This document shows positions 38,070 to 48,000 of a DNA stretch of 64,000 nt, one piece after another. Source of the DNA: Rebecca billardiae RCC1528 (Eukaryota; Haptophyta); assembly GCA_965240325.2 (NCBI GenBank), contig OZ251235.1:620001-684000 (forward strand), in the 5' to 3' direction. The notes below the pieces were generated by a model. It worked only from the letters and a program-made list of their open reading frames with translations, ran no database searches and was not told the DNA's origin. Within the stretch, counting starts at the first letter, position 1, and every line of letters starts with the position of its first letter. Both the position numbers and the translations under genes were made by a program.

Positions 38070-40652
38070 ATGGGCGGCGCTTGCTGCTCGCAGGCTCGCG
38101 ACGACGCCACGCGTGCGGGGACGGCTGCTGTCACGCAGCCAGCTGACGAGGAGGCTGCTAGTAGCGCTTCCCAGGCGCGTTCCGCGGCAGAGCCGTCCTC
38201 GCCGCCCGCCGAGCGCAGCACGACGCCCGCGGCGGGCGCACAGCCGACTGGAGCGGCAGCCACAGGCCCGCCGTCGGCCGCGGAGCCATCGGCGTCGCCC
38301 GCCGCGCGGCCGCCAGAGCAGGCGACTGGCGCAGCGCGAAACGATGGCGCGGAGACGTCGCGCCCGCCGCACCCGCTGATCAAGGCGTGCACCGACTTGG
38401 AGCAAATGGGCATCCCGCGCGCGCGGCTGCGCGCGTACTGCACGCATGTCCCACCTCCAAGCTCGGCGCGCTGGGGTGCGGAGTGGGGCAAGTGGGTGGA
38501 CGGCGTGGCGACCGCCGCGCCCGACGCGCTGCGGACCGACGTGCCCGCGCAGCCGCCGCCTGGCGCGCCCGACGCCGCGTGGCTGGCGTGGTACGACGCA
38601 TTCATGCCGCCGCCACCGCCGCCGCGGCCGCCTCCAGGCTCAGTCGGCGCGGGCGCGGCGCACGGTGGCGACAGCGGCGACGCGGGCTGCACGATCGGCG
38701 AGACTGCGCTGCGCGGCATCACGCTGCGGCAGCTCGAGGCGCTGTACGCGCGCGCGTGCGCGCTCTGCGCCTCGCACCGCTGGACCTCCACCGCGCCCGG
38801 CCGGTCGGACGTGCCCCTGGCGCCAGGCAGCATCACTCTGTACGACCTCAACCGCTACCTGCTGCTGCCGGAGACGGAGGCGCGCGACTGCGCGATGGTC
38901 GAGCTGATCGCGGCGCGGGCGCAGCCGCCGCAGTGGTTCGCGTCGCACTGGTGGGGCGAGCCGGTGGGCGACTTCATCGAGTGCCTCCGCCGCCACGCGT
39001 ACGACCGCGGCCTGAGCGCGGACACGTCGTACTGGGTGTGCGCGTACGCGAACAGGCAGCACAGCATCGGCGGCGAGCTCGGCGGCGGCGTCGAGTCTTC
39101 GCCGTTCGTGCGCGCGCTGCACCTCGCGGACGGGATGGTGAGCATCGTGGACGGCGGCGGCGCGATCTTCACGCGCGTGTGGTGCGCGTACGAGACGCAC
39201 GTCTCCGTGATCGAGCGCGGCGCCGCCTTCCTGCACGACATCTACACCGCCGCCGTCCCCGCCGGCGCCGTGGACGCCAAGGGCGCGGCCGTGCGCGCGG
39301 TGGGCTACGTCGACGGCTTCGCCGTGGACGACGCGCCCGACGGCGAGGGGTACGACTTCCTCAAGGCGCAGCGCGAGAAGGCGTTCCCCCGCGAGCTGAT
39401 CGAGCGCGCCTCCGGCTTCGAGCTCGCCAACGCCGACGCCTCCGTCCAGTCGGACAAGGAGGCGATCCTCGCCGCGGTCGGCGCCGCCTCGGACGCGGTC
39501 GACGCGACGGTGCGCACGCGGTACGCGCAGGGGCTACTGCCCTTCCTGCTCCGCCGCGGGCCGCACTTCGCGCAGATGGACGCGTTCTGCGCGACGCTCG
39601 CGCGCGCGCGCGTGCGCAAGCTCTCCGCCTACTGCGACCAAGAGCCCTCCGACGCCGCGCTCGAGAAGCTCGTCGCGGCGCTGCCGCCCACCGTGGAGCG
39701 CGTCGCGGTCGTGAGCCACGGGCCTGCGGGCACGGCCGGGCTGGGCGCGCGCGTCGCGGCGGGGCAGCTGCGCGAGCTCGTGCTCACGCACTGCAAGCTG
39801 CGCAAGGCGGACGTGGAGGCGCTCGCCGACGCCGCGTGCCACCCCGGCTCGCGCCTCCACACGCTGTGCCTTCGGTACAACGAGTGGCGCTCCCACCCGG
39901 CGCCGCGCATCGGCGCGGAGATGGGGCGCGTGCTCGGCAGCGCGACCGCGCCCGGCGCGCTGCGCGTGCTCAGGCTGTGGGCGAACGAGCTGGGCGACGA
40001 GGGCGTGGGCGCGCTCGCAGCCGGCCTGCGCGGCAACGCCGCCCTGGAGGAGCTCGACGTCTCCGCCAACGACGTGCAGCTCGACGGCGCGCGCGCGCTC
40101 GGCGCGGCGCTCGCCCTCAACCGCCGGCTCCAGACCCTGAACCTGATCTCGAACAATCTCGGGGACAAGGGCGCGGCCGCGCTCGCGGAGGGCGTGGGCG
40201 GGAACGGCGCGCTGCGCACGCTGCTGCTCGCGGACAACCGGCTCGGGGACCGCGGCGCGCGCGCGTGCGCCGAGATGCTCTCGCACAACCGCGCGCTCAC
40301 CGAGCTCGACCTCTCGAAGAACGAGGAGCTCGGAGCGGCCGGCGTGCGCGCGCTCAGCGCCGTGCTGGGCGGCGCCACCGCCGCGCCTCCGCCCGCGCGC
40401 GGCGCCGACGAGCAGTCGCGCGGCGGGGGCGGAGGCACGGACGGGGAGGACGGCGGGCAGCTTCGCGCGCAGGATGGCGCCGCGCACGCGCCGGCTGGCG
40501 ACGCGAGTGGCCGCGCGAATCGCACGCTGCGCACGCTGCGGTTGACCGGCATCGCGACGACGGCGGCGGCGGCGGCGGCGAGCGCGGAGCTGTTGGAGCA
40601 CTGGCAGCGCAGCGGCAGGGAGCGCGCACGACTCGGCCTGTCGTCGTCCTGA
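38070..40652 (+). CDS. dually acylated HWWGE-domain / leucine-rich-repeat protein (NLR-like layout)
   Basis: 860 aa from the ATG at 38070. MGGACCS gives a Gly2 myristoylation and Cys5/Cys6 palmitoylation signal, so membrane attachment is expected. An Ala/Pro/Ser-rich linker of about 85 residues follows, then two short conserved-looking modules (HPLIKACTDLEQMGI and a Pro-rich WLAWYDAFMPP). The central domain has SHWWGEP (about residues 292-298), YWVCAYANRQH (about 321-331), SPFVRALHLADGMVSIVD and FTRVWCAYE (about 368-376). This is a pattern I know from uncharacterised proteins of dinoflagellates and haptophytes. It recalls the SH.W ... WIDxxCxxQ ... R.WC..E arrangement of TIR/HET-like effector domains. 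From about 545 to 770 there are RNI-type leucine-rich repeats (LRVLRLWANELGDEGVGALAAGL, LEELDVSANDV, LQTLNLISNNLGDKG). There is no NB-ARC/NACHT ATPase. The gene ends 322 bp before the E2-fusion gene, same strand. Confidence 0.8.
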   Translation: MGGACCSQARDDATRAGTAAVTQPADEEAASSASQARSAAEPSSPPAERSTTPAAGAQPTGAAATGPPSAAEPSASPAARPPEQATGAARNDGAETSRPPHPLIKACTDLEQMGIPRARLRAYCTHVPPPSSARWGAEWGKWVDGVATAAPDALRTDVPAQPPPGAPDAAWLAWYDAFMPPPPPPRPPPGSVGAGAAHGGDSGDAGCTIGETALRGITLRQLEALYARACALCASHRWTSTAPGRSDVPLAPGSITLYDLNRYLLLPETEARDCAMVELIAARAQPPQWFASHWWGEPVGDFIECLRRHAYDRGLSADTSYWVCAYANRQHSIGGELGGGVESSPFVRALHLADGMVSIVDGGGAIFTRVWCAYETHVSVIERGAAFLHDIYTAAVPAGAVDAKGAAVRAVGYVDGFAVDDAPDGEGYDFLKAQREKAFPRELIERASGFELANADASVQSDKEAILAAVGAASDAVDATVRTRYAQGLLPFLLRRGPHFAQMDAFCATLARARVRKLSAYCDQEPSDAALEKLVAALPPTVERVAVVSHGPAGTAGLGARVAAGQLRELVLTHCKLRKADVEALADAACHPGSRLHTLCLRYNEWRSHPAPRIGAEMGRVLGSATAPGALRVLRLWANELGDEGVGALAAGLRGNAALEELDVSANDVQLDGARALGAALALNRRLQTLNLISNNLGDKGAAALAEGVGGNGALRTLLLADNRLGDRGARACAEMLSHNRALTELDLSKNEELGAAGVRALSAVLGGATAAPPPARGADEQSRGGGGGTDGEDGGQLRAQDGAAHAPAGDASGRANRTLRTLRLTGIATTAAAAAASAELLEHWQRSGRERARLGLSSS

Positions 40653-40974
40653 GTGTCGCCTACGACGACGAGGCGGACACATCGGCGCTGCCGCGTGCCA
40701 TGGCCACTGCGGGTAGGGTGTTGGTGTTCCGCACCCACGGTCAACGGACGGACGGCTGGCGAGCGGCGCATCATGCGGATTCATCATCATCGTAGGAATC
40801 GGGTCGATCGACGAAGAACTGCATGTATCATAAAAGCTCGGATCCGATTATTCGATCGCCGATCCGACCGGGGAGACGATTCCCCGGAGCGACCGGTCCG
40901 CCTAAACGACCAGTCCCCACGGCCCTTGCAGTCCCTCCGCCACGTCACGCCACCCGCTGCCGTCGTCCTCGCCC
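40653..40974. other. short intergenic spacer
   Basis: 322 bp between two co-directional signalling-type genes. No gene or motif was recognised; it presumably holds the end of one transcript and the promoter of the next. Confidence 0.5.
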
Positions 40975-43284
40975 ATGACAGACAACAACGGCACGAACGA
41001 CTGGGTGAGTTTGCCATCCGCGCCCCTCGCCGCATTCCTCGCGGGCCTCGACCTCGACGCGGACGCCTTCATGCACGCGACCGGCGTGCACACCCTCGAA
41101 GACGTGGCCGGCCTCAACGACTCTGATCTTGAGCGCGCCGCGCAGTCGTTCGAGCCGAAGCTGGACCTCAGCAAGCTTCGCGACGGGCTGGCGCGACTGC
41201 GTGCGAGCCTGGGCAAGCCAGCCCAAGCGGCGCAGAACTCCCCGGATTCGGCTTCGAACCTCGGCGATGGCAAACCCACCGTCGGGGCCACCTCTACCAC
41301 CACGCCGGTCGCCGAGGCCACGCCCGCGCCCGAGGCCGCGCCCGCCCTCGAGGAGGCAAAGCCTCTCGAGGAGGTGACCGCCATCGCGATCGACCGCAGC
41401 GGCTCAATGCGCTCCCCGCTCAGCACCGATCGCACGCGGATGGAGGCCGTCAAGCAGATGTTCTACGCGTTCCGCGACCGCGTCGACTCGCTCGAGTGCG
41501 ACGGCGGCGGCCGCGCACTCGGCTTGCTGCAGTTCGATCACGAGGCCGAGGTGCTGCTGCCGCCCACGACGGACCTCGACTCCTTCGAGGCGAGCGTGGA
41601 CCATATGAAGGAGCGCGGGCAGACCGCGATCTACTCCGCGATCACCGCCGCAGTGCGCACGCTGCAGCCCGCATTCGAAGCGAGCGCGAGCACCGACCTG
41701 CGGATCGTCGCGCTCACCGACGGCCAGAACAACTCCGGGGAGTCGTGGGAGTCCGCGGCGAGGGCGGCGCGGCGTATCGGCGCCGTCGTCGACGCAATAA
41801 TCGTTGGCAGCTCCCCCGACTCGGGGCTGCGCAAGATCGTCACGGCCACCGGCGGGCAGTGCTTCCACATCGCCTCGCTGTCCGCCGGGTTTGAGCTCCT
41901 TGCGGCGGAGGCGGTCGTCTCGCTGCGTGCGCGGCGCGGCGGGCGCGACAAGCCGCCGCTCGCGCTCGAGGGCGCCGAGGACAGCCTCGACGGCGTGGAA
42001 CTGGCCACGTTGAACGCCTCGACGTCCGTGCCGCGTGCGCCGGCGCTGGCACCGGCGCAGGCGGCATCCAAGGCGACAAGCGTGCACGCGGCCGTGCGCA
42101 GCGCGGCCACCCACCGGGGGGCGACACGGCGCGCGGGCTGCGGCGCCGCCGCCGGTGACGGTGCGGCTCGCGCGCTGGAGGAGGGCGCGCTCGCCGAGGT
42201 GCGTGAGGCGTTCAGCCTTCACGCCACCGGCGGCGCTGCTGGCGAGCTCGCGCGCGAGCAGCTCGGCGACGTGCTGCGTGCGCTGGGCGTGCCGGCAGCT
42301 TCGGAGCAGCAGCTGAGCAGCATGCACGCCGAGGCACGCGCCGCGTCGCTGCCCTCCAGCGGCGTCACGCTGGCCGGACTCGTCACTGTGCTCTCGAAGC
42401 GCATGCTCGACACGGACAGCGAGGAAGAGGTTCTCGCTGCGTTCAAGGCGCTCGACACGGACGGCACCGGCAGGCTCACGCACGCGCAGATGCGGCACGT
42501 GATGAGCTCGCTGGGCGAGGCCGTGACTGACGCCGAGGTCAGCGAGATGTTGCGCTGCGCCGACTGCGACGCCGACGGGATCGCGGACGACGGCAGCGTG
42601 GACTACAAGGAGTTCGTGCAGATGATGCTGGAGGACAAGGCGGCGCCGCCGCCGAACGCCGGCCTCGGCCTGGTCAGCGGCGGCGGCGGCGGCGGCGGTG
42701 CTGCTGGCGGTGGGGGCGGCGGTGGCGGCGGCACCGCCATCACCAACCCGTCCGCACCTCCAGCGCCGTGCCTCCGGCGCGTGCTCAAGGAGCTACGCGA
42801 CCTCGCGGCGGGCTCGCAGCGCGTGTGGATGCACTCGGGCGAGGGCTGCCACATCTTCCCCACCGAGGGCAACCTCTGCCTCTGGCGCGTGCTCATCGAA
42901 GGCCCCGAGGGCACGCCGTTCGCCGGCGGCGTGTTCGCGGCGCACGTGACGATCCCGGAGGCGTACCCGTTCCGCCCGCCCAAGATCGTGCTGGACACGC
43001 CCATCTTCCACCCGAACGTGTCGGACAGCGGCGGGCTCTGCCTTGACATCCTGCGCGACGCGTGGACGCCGTCGCTCACCGTGCCCAAGTGCGTCGAGGC
43101 CGTGCGCCAGCTGATGCGCGACCCCAACCCGAACGATGCCATGCGCCACTCGATCGCAGAGCTCATGCTCGCGCACCTCAAGCACGGCGACGCCGACACG
43201 CGCTTCGTCGACCGGGCGCGCGAGGAGACGGCCAAGCACGCGTCGCGCAGCGTGGAGGAGTGGCGCGCCGCGTGGGGCTGCTGA
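40975..43284 (+). CDS. VWA / EF-hand / ubiquitin-conjugating enzyme E2 fusion protein
   Basis: 769 aa in one exon. Residues 1-85 form a SAM-like helical domain (LAAFLAGLDLDADAFMHATGVHTLEDVAGL). A von Willebrand A domain follows at about 133-310 with a complete MIDAS: D140-R-S-G-S144, T217 in GQTAIYSAI and D249 in LTDGQN. At about 393-545 is a calmodulin-like region. Its first pair is degenerate (VREAFSLHATGG) and its second has loops starting at D494 (DTDGTGRLTHAQM) and D530 (DCDADGIADDGSVDYKEF), the latter lengthened. A polyglycine linker (42676-42740) leads to an E2 (UBC) domain at about 590-769, with HPN at 679-681 and the catalytic Cys at 689 (GGLCLDIL), then WTPSLTV. E2 enzymes carry ubiquitin or a like protein as a Cys thioester. 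All key residues of MIDAS and E2 are present, so both should be active. Ca2+ control of the E2 is inference. Confidence 0.9.
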   Translation: MTDNNGTNDWVSLPSAPLAAFLAGLDLDADAFMHATGVHTLEDVAGLNDSDLERAAQSFEPKLDLSKLRDGLARLRASLGKPAQAAQNSPDSASNLGDGKPTVGATSTTTPVAEATPAPEAAPALEEAKPLEEVTAIAIDRSGSMRSPLSTDRTRMEAVKQMFYAFRDRVDSLECDGGGRALGLLQFDHEAEVLLPPTTDLDSFEASVDHMKERGQTAIYSAITAAVRTLQPAFEASASTDLRIVALTDGQNNSGESWESAARAARRIGAVVDAIIVGSSPDSGLRKIVTATGGQCFHIASLSAGFELLAAEAVVSLRARRGGRDKPPLALEGAEDSLDGVELATLNASTSVPRAPALAPAQAASKATSVHAAVRSAATHRGATRRAGCGAAAGDGAARALEEGALAEVREAFSLHATGGAAGELAREQLGDVLRALGVPAASEQQLSSMHAEARAASLPSSGVTLAGLVTVLSKRMLDTDSEEEVLAAFKALDTDGTGRLTHAQMRHVMSSLGEAVTDAEVSEMLRCADCDADGIADDGSVDYKEFVQMMLEDKAAPPPNAGLGLVSGGGGGGGAAGGGGGGGGGTAITNPSAPPAPCLRRVLKELRDLAAGSQRVWMHSGEGCHIFPTEGNLCLWRVLIEGPEGTPFAGGVFAAHVTIPEAYPFRPPKIVLDTPIFHPNVSDSGGLCLDILRDAWTPSLTVPKCVEAVRQLMRDPNPNDAMRHSIAELMLAHLKHGDADTRFVDRAREETAKHASRSVEEWRAAWGC

Positions 43285-43914
43285 GGCTGAGGCTGTGCGC
43301 CACGTGCCAAGGCTGCGCGCAGCATTGCGCACGACACTTCTTTGCAGCTAGCGCCGCTGATGTACGTACGCGCAATAATGTATGACGACGCGACGACGAC
43401 TGACGTCTGACGCGACGAGACATATCGTCAATAATGACTACGACGACGACAGCAGTAGTGTGATGATGATGAGTGATGATATGAAGAATAACGTAGTACG
43501 ACTACAGCTAGCGCAGCAGACGATGATATGGTAGTAATATGCTGGCGGGCCGGCGCGCATGCATATCATATGATCAGTCCAGCAGGCTGCAGGCGGCGCC
43601 GCGCGGCGGCCCGCATCAGCCTGCTAATACCATATCATCGTCATGCTAGCGCTGATGAGCGGACGACGACTATACTACACTGATGTCACTGAGCGCCTGG
43701 CGGCTGCTCATTATCAGCGCGCACTGACTGATGTCGTCAGTGTCATCGATCACTGCGGCACCTGACACTGGCAGTGCCGCCGCGCGTACTCACGGACACG
43801 GTGCCAACGGTCACTGGTGCGCGCGGCTTACTATACTAACACGTGCGTTATACGGCGCGCTGTACTAGCTGCCGGTATACGTACGTACGACATATGACAG
43901 CTACTAGTACGGTG
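43285..43914. other. convergent intergenic spacer with hairpins
   Basis: 630 bp of AT-richer sequence with ACGACGACT, GATGATGAT and TAGTAC words, stops in all frames and a large imperfect palindrome (43519-43642). No gene was seen. Confidence 0.55.
43519..43642. terminator. large imperfect palindrome between convergent genes
   Basis: GACGATGATATGGTA (43519-43533) pairs exactly with TACCATATCATCGTC (43628-43642). Inside it a second inverted repeat (GCAGGCTG / CAGCCTGC) and the palindromic CATATCATATG add nested stems. It sits between the E2-fusion gene and the polycystin-like gene, both of which end toward it. A transcript-end role is inference. Confidence 0.45.
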
Positions 43915-45002
43915 TCAGCTGGAGCACAGGCTGCGGAGCACGCTGAGGAGCGAGCCGACTGTGCTGCCGAGCACCTCGTTGAGCATCTCGGCCATCAGCT
44001 CGTTCGAGGTGAGCCGGTCGAGCAGCCACGGCATGGCCGCGCTCGCTGCGATCATGAGCGGCTCCTCGACCGTCAGCGTCTGCACCTCGGCGAGGCCCCA
44101 GCTCAGCACCATGTTGCGCGTGACCGTCGGGCCGAACGTGCGCGAGAAGATGACGGCGATCATGCCGAGCCCGGTGAAGATGGCCCACATGCTCAGCCAC
44201 GCGAGCGCGATGCGCACGTACGGGTGCGGCGTGAGCGCGCGCTGCGCTGTCGCGAGGTGCTTCCGCCAGCCGCGCCGCCGCCGCTCCTCGCGCGCCGCCG
44301 CCTGCACGCACATCGCGTCGTACCAGCCGACGAGCTCGGCGAACGAGAGCTCGGCGTTCTGGTCCTTGTCGAGCGACGCGACCAGCTTGCGCACGCGGCG
44401 GCGCGACATGCGGAAGCCGAGCTCCGTGAGTAGCGCGCTCAGCTCGGACACGTCCATGTGGCCGCTGCCGTCCACGTCGAACTTGGCAAACTTGGCGCGG
44501 AGCCGGCGCAGCACGAGCGGCGAGAGCGAGTGCGGCGGGAGGTCAGGCTCGTCGTGGCTGGGCAGCGGCTTGGCCGAGCGCGCGCCGGAGCCGCCGCCGC
44601 CGCCGCCGCCGGGGCCGAGCCAGACGGCCGTCGCCGCCGAGGGCGCGTCGGCGGCGCGCGGCGACGACGCGGCGGGCGCGCGCGGCGGCGGCGAGAGCGC
44701 CGCGGGCGCGCAGCCGCGCTCGGTGGACGGCGCGGCCGTGGGCGCGGCGGCCGGCGAGCGGAGCGCAGCCGCGGCCGGCGTGTTTGCGGCGGCCGCGTCG
44801 GCTGGCCCGTCAGAGGCCGGCGAGGGCGGAGAGGAGGCGCGCAGCGGTGCCGCCAGCGGCTGGAGCGGCGGCTGCGGCGGCAGCGGCGGCGGTGCCTCGG
44901 CTGCGCCGTGGGCGACCCCAGACGGCCCCACCGACCGAGGCGGCGGCGGCCGCAGTGGCCCGCCGGATGGCTCGTCGGCCGGGTGCGGGCGTGGCGGCGG
45001 GC

Positions 45003-45039
<37 letters not shown>

Positions 45040-48000
45040 GCGCGCGCCGAGCTGCGAGCCGGGCGCAGGCCGCAGGCTGCGGACGCCCTGGGGCAGCCTG
45101 GGCGGCATGGGCGCGCGCGTGCGCGCGACGCCAAAGCTGGGCGCGCCGCGCGTGGCCGCCGCAAAGTCGTCGGCCGGATCCTCGGGCGGCACGGCGACGC
45201 GCGCGCCCGCCAGCGTGCTGTCGGCGCGCGTGAGCTGCATCGCCGACGCCGGCGCGCCTGGCTCGGGGGGCGAGCGCGGCGGCGAGGGCGGCGGCGTCGC
45301 GTGTGGGATGAAGCCGGGGGGCCCAACCTCGCACGCGCCAGGCGGCGCGCGGCGCGGCGCGGCGCGCCCGGAGGCGGAGCCGCTCGCGCTCGTCGGCCGC
45401 GCGGGCTGCGGCGCGGCGTGCGCCTCCGCCGCGTCCAGCTCCGCGCCCGGCCCCGCCGCGGGCCCCGCCGCCGCGCCGCCCGCCTCCGCCAGCCACTCCA
45501 TCTCGGACACGTCCGACGCGTCCGACAGCTCTGAGGCCGCCCGGCTGAGCCGCGCGCCGCCGCCGCTCTCGGCGCGGCCGTCGTGCGCGCCGCCGCCGTG
45601 CGCGCCAGCGCCGCCCTCCGGCTCGATGCGCACGGTGGGCCGCGCGCCGCCGGCGGCGCTGAGGCCGCGCCAGCCCGCGCCGGCGGGGCTGCCGCCCGGC
45701 GTGCCCCCGGCGGGGCTGCTGCCATCGCCGTCGGCGGCGTCGGCGGCGTCGTCGGCGTCCGCGTGGATGCGCGGGGCGGCGCCGCTGCGCCTGCTGCGCC
45801 CGCGCCAGAGCGCGCTCGCTGACGAGCTGCCGTGCGCGCAGGCGGCCGCCGACTCCTCGCCCTCGCCCTCGGCGTGGATGCGCACAGCGCCGCCGCCGCG
45901 CCCGCGGCGGCCGCGGCCCTCCGCGGGGCTCGCGCCGCCACTGCCTCCGGCGGAGTTTGCACCGCCATCCGCGTCCGCGTCGGCGTCGCTGTCTGCATGG
46001 ACGCGCGGACCGTCGGCAGCGGACGCGCGGTGCGCCGCGCGCCGCGCGCACGAGAGCGCCGCGGCGACGCCGATGGCTGGGGCCGAGTCACGAGCGCGAG
46101 CGCTGCAGCCACCCGCGGCACCGCACGAGGTGGCCGGGGGCGTGGGCCGGGCGGGCGAGGCCGGCGGCCCGCGGCTGCCGCTGCTCGCGCCGCTGCCCGG
46201 CCGCGCGGCGCACGCGCCCAGCGCCGCGATGCGCGGCGAGGCGGCGGCGGCAGGCGCCGCGCCGCCCTCGGCGCGCGCGCCGAGGCCACGCGGGGACGCC
46301 GGGCTGGGCCTGGGCGTGACGTGGTCGCCGCGGAGCACGCGCGCCGACAGCCCGGAGGAAAGAGGGCGCGCGACGCGCGGCGGCTGCACGGCGGGCGAGC
46401 GCGAGCCTGCAGGCTGCTCGCCGTCGGGCCAGACGCGCACGCCCGGGCTTCGAGCGCCGCCGCCGCGCGTGCCGTGCTGCTGCTGCCGCGGCGACGAGTG
46501 CGCGGACGAGCCGTCGGCGTCGGGCCAGACGCGCACGCCAGGGCTCCTTGCCCCGCCGCCGCCGCCGTCCGCGCCTTCGCGCGGCGTCCGCGCGGACGCG
46601 GACGCCGACGCCGCGGGCGCGCCCTCAGCGCGCTGCGCTGCCAGCCGGCCGTCCTCCTCCGCCTCGGGGTCGAGCAGCCTGGCGAACACGCGCGTGGCGA
46701 GCGGCGCCTGCCGGCCGTAGCCGAGCGTGAAGATGGCGCGGAAGAGCGCGAGCGCGGGCAGCGTGAGCCCCGCGGTGATGCACGCGAACAGCACGAGCTG
46801 CACGAGATTGAGCGAGATTGCGCCCTCCTCGCCGCCGCCCGCGCCCGGCTCGGGCGGCGGCGCGCTCGACGTGTCGTACAGCATGCACTCGATCACGAGC
46901 GCGAGCATGCACACGCTCCAGAAGCACTGGCACAGCTCGGCGCGCTTGGCCGTCTCGGGGTCTCCAAACCAGAGGCCGAGCAGAGTGTGTTCCGACTCGA
47001 GCGCGTCGAGCAGCATGCGGTACAGCCGCGTGAGGGAGTGGTCCGCGGCGCGCTCAGCGCCGAGGGCGGGCGCCTCGGCGTGGCCGCGCAGCTGCGCCGC
47101 CTCGCGCCGCGCGGCGCGCCCGCGCGTGGCGGCCTGGATCAGCAGCGCCGCCCTCTCCGCCTGCGCCGCGAGTGCGCCGTCCAGCCGGTCGAGCCGCGCC
47201 TCGAGCGCGGCCGCGCGCGCCTCGCGCGCCGCGCGCCGCGCCTCCTCCTGGCGCGCGGCCTCGAGGCGGCGCCGCGCCGTGTCCGCGCGGTCGCGCAGGC
47301 CGAAGGCGGCGACGGAGAGCGCGCACGCGCCCGCCATCCCGAGCACGAGCCCGTACACCCACGGGTTGTCCGCGATCGCCTCTGGCGAGGCCTGCAGCCC
47401 CGAGCGCGCGTCCTGCGCCGAAAACGTGTTCACGCGCACGCTCGACGCCTCCTGCGCGGCCTCGCCCGCGGACGCGGGCACGGCGATGCCGCCAAAGTCG
47501 GTGAGGTGCGTGCAGCTGCAGTACAGCAGGCTCGGGTCCGCCCCCTGCGGCGCGGGCACGCGCGTGCACCCTTCCTGGCTCCACTCGGCCAGCGTCTCGT
47601 CCCAGTAGAAGCACTGCGCCTCCTCCGCGCACGACGGTCCCGTGTACGGCGGCACGCAGTCGCACGCGCCGTCGGAGGCGCAGTAGCCGCGGCCCAGGTG
47701 CGCGGCGCACTCGTCGAGCTCGGCGCACACGCCCGACGGCCCGACCACGCGCTCCGCCGCCGCGGGCGACAGCGGGAGCCCGATCACGACCGGCTCGTCC
47801 AGGCCCTGCACGCGCACGCTCAGCCCGTCGGCCGCGCCCTTGATCGAGACGGAGAAGACGGCGGTCTGCAGCGGCCCCGTGGACGAGCCGCCGCTCTGCA
47901 GCCGGCGGCGCGCGGTGCGGCGGCGGTCGGCCGCGGCGGAGGGCTGCGCGCCCGCCCCGCCCGGCTGCGCCTGCTCAGCCGCCGCGCACCCCAGCTCGGC

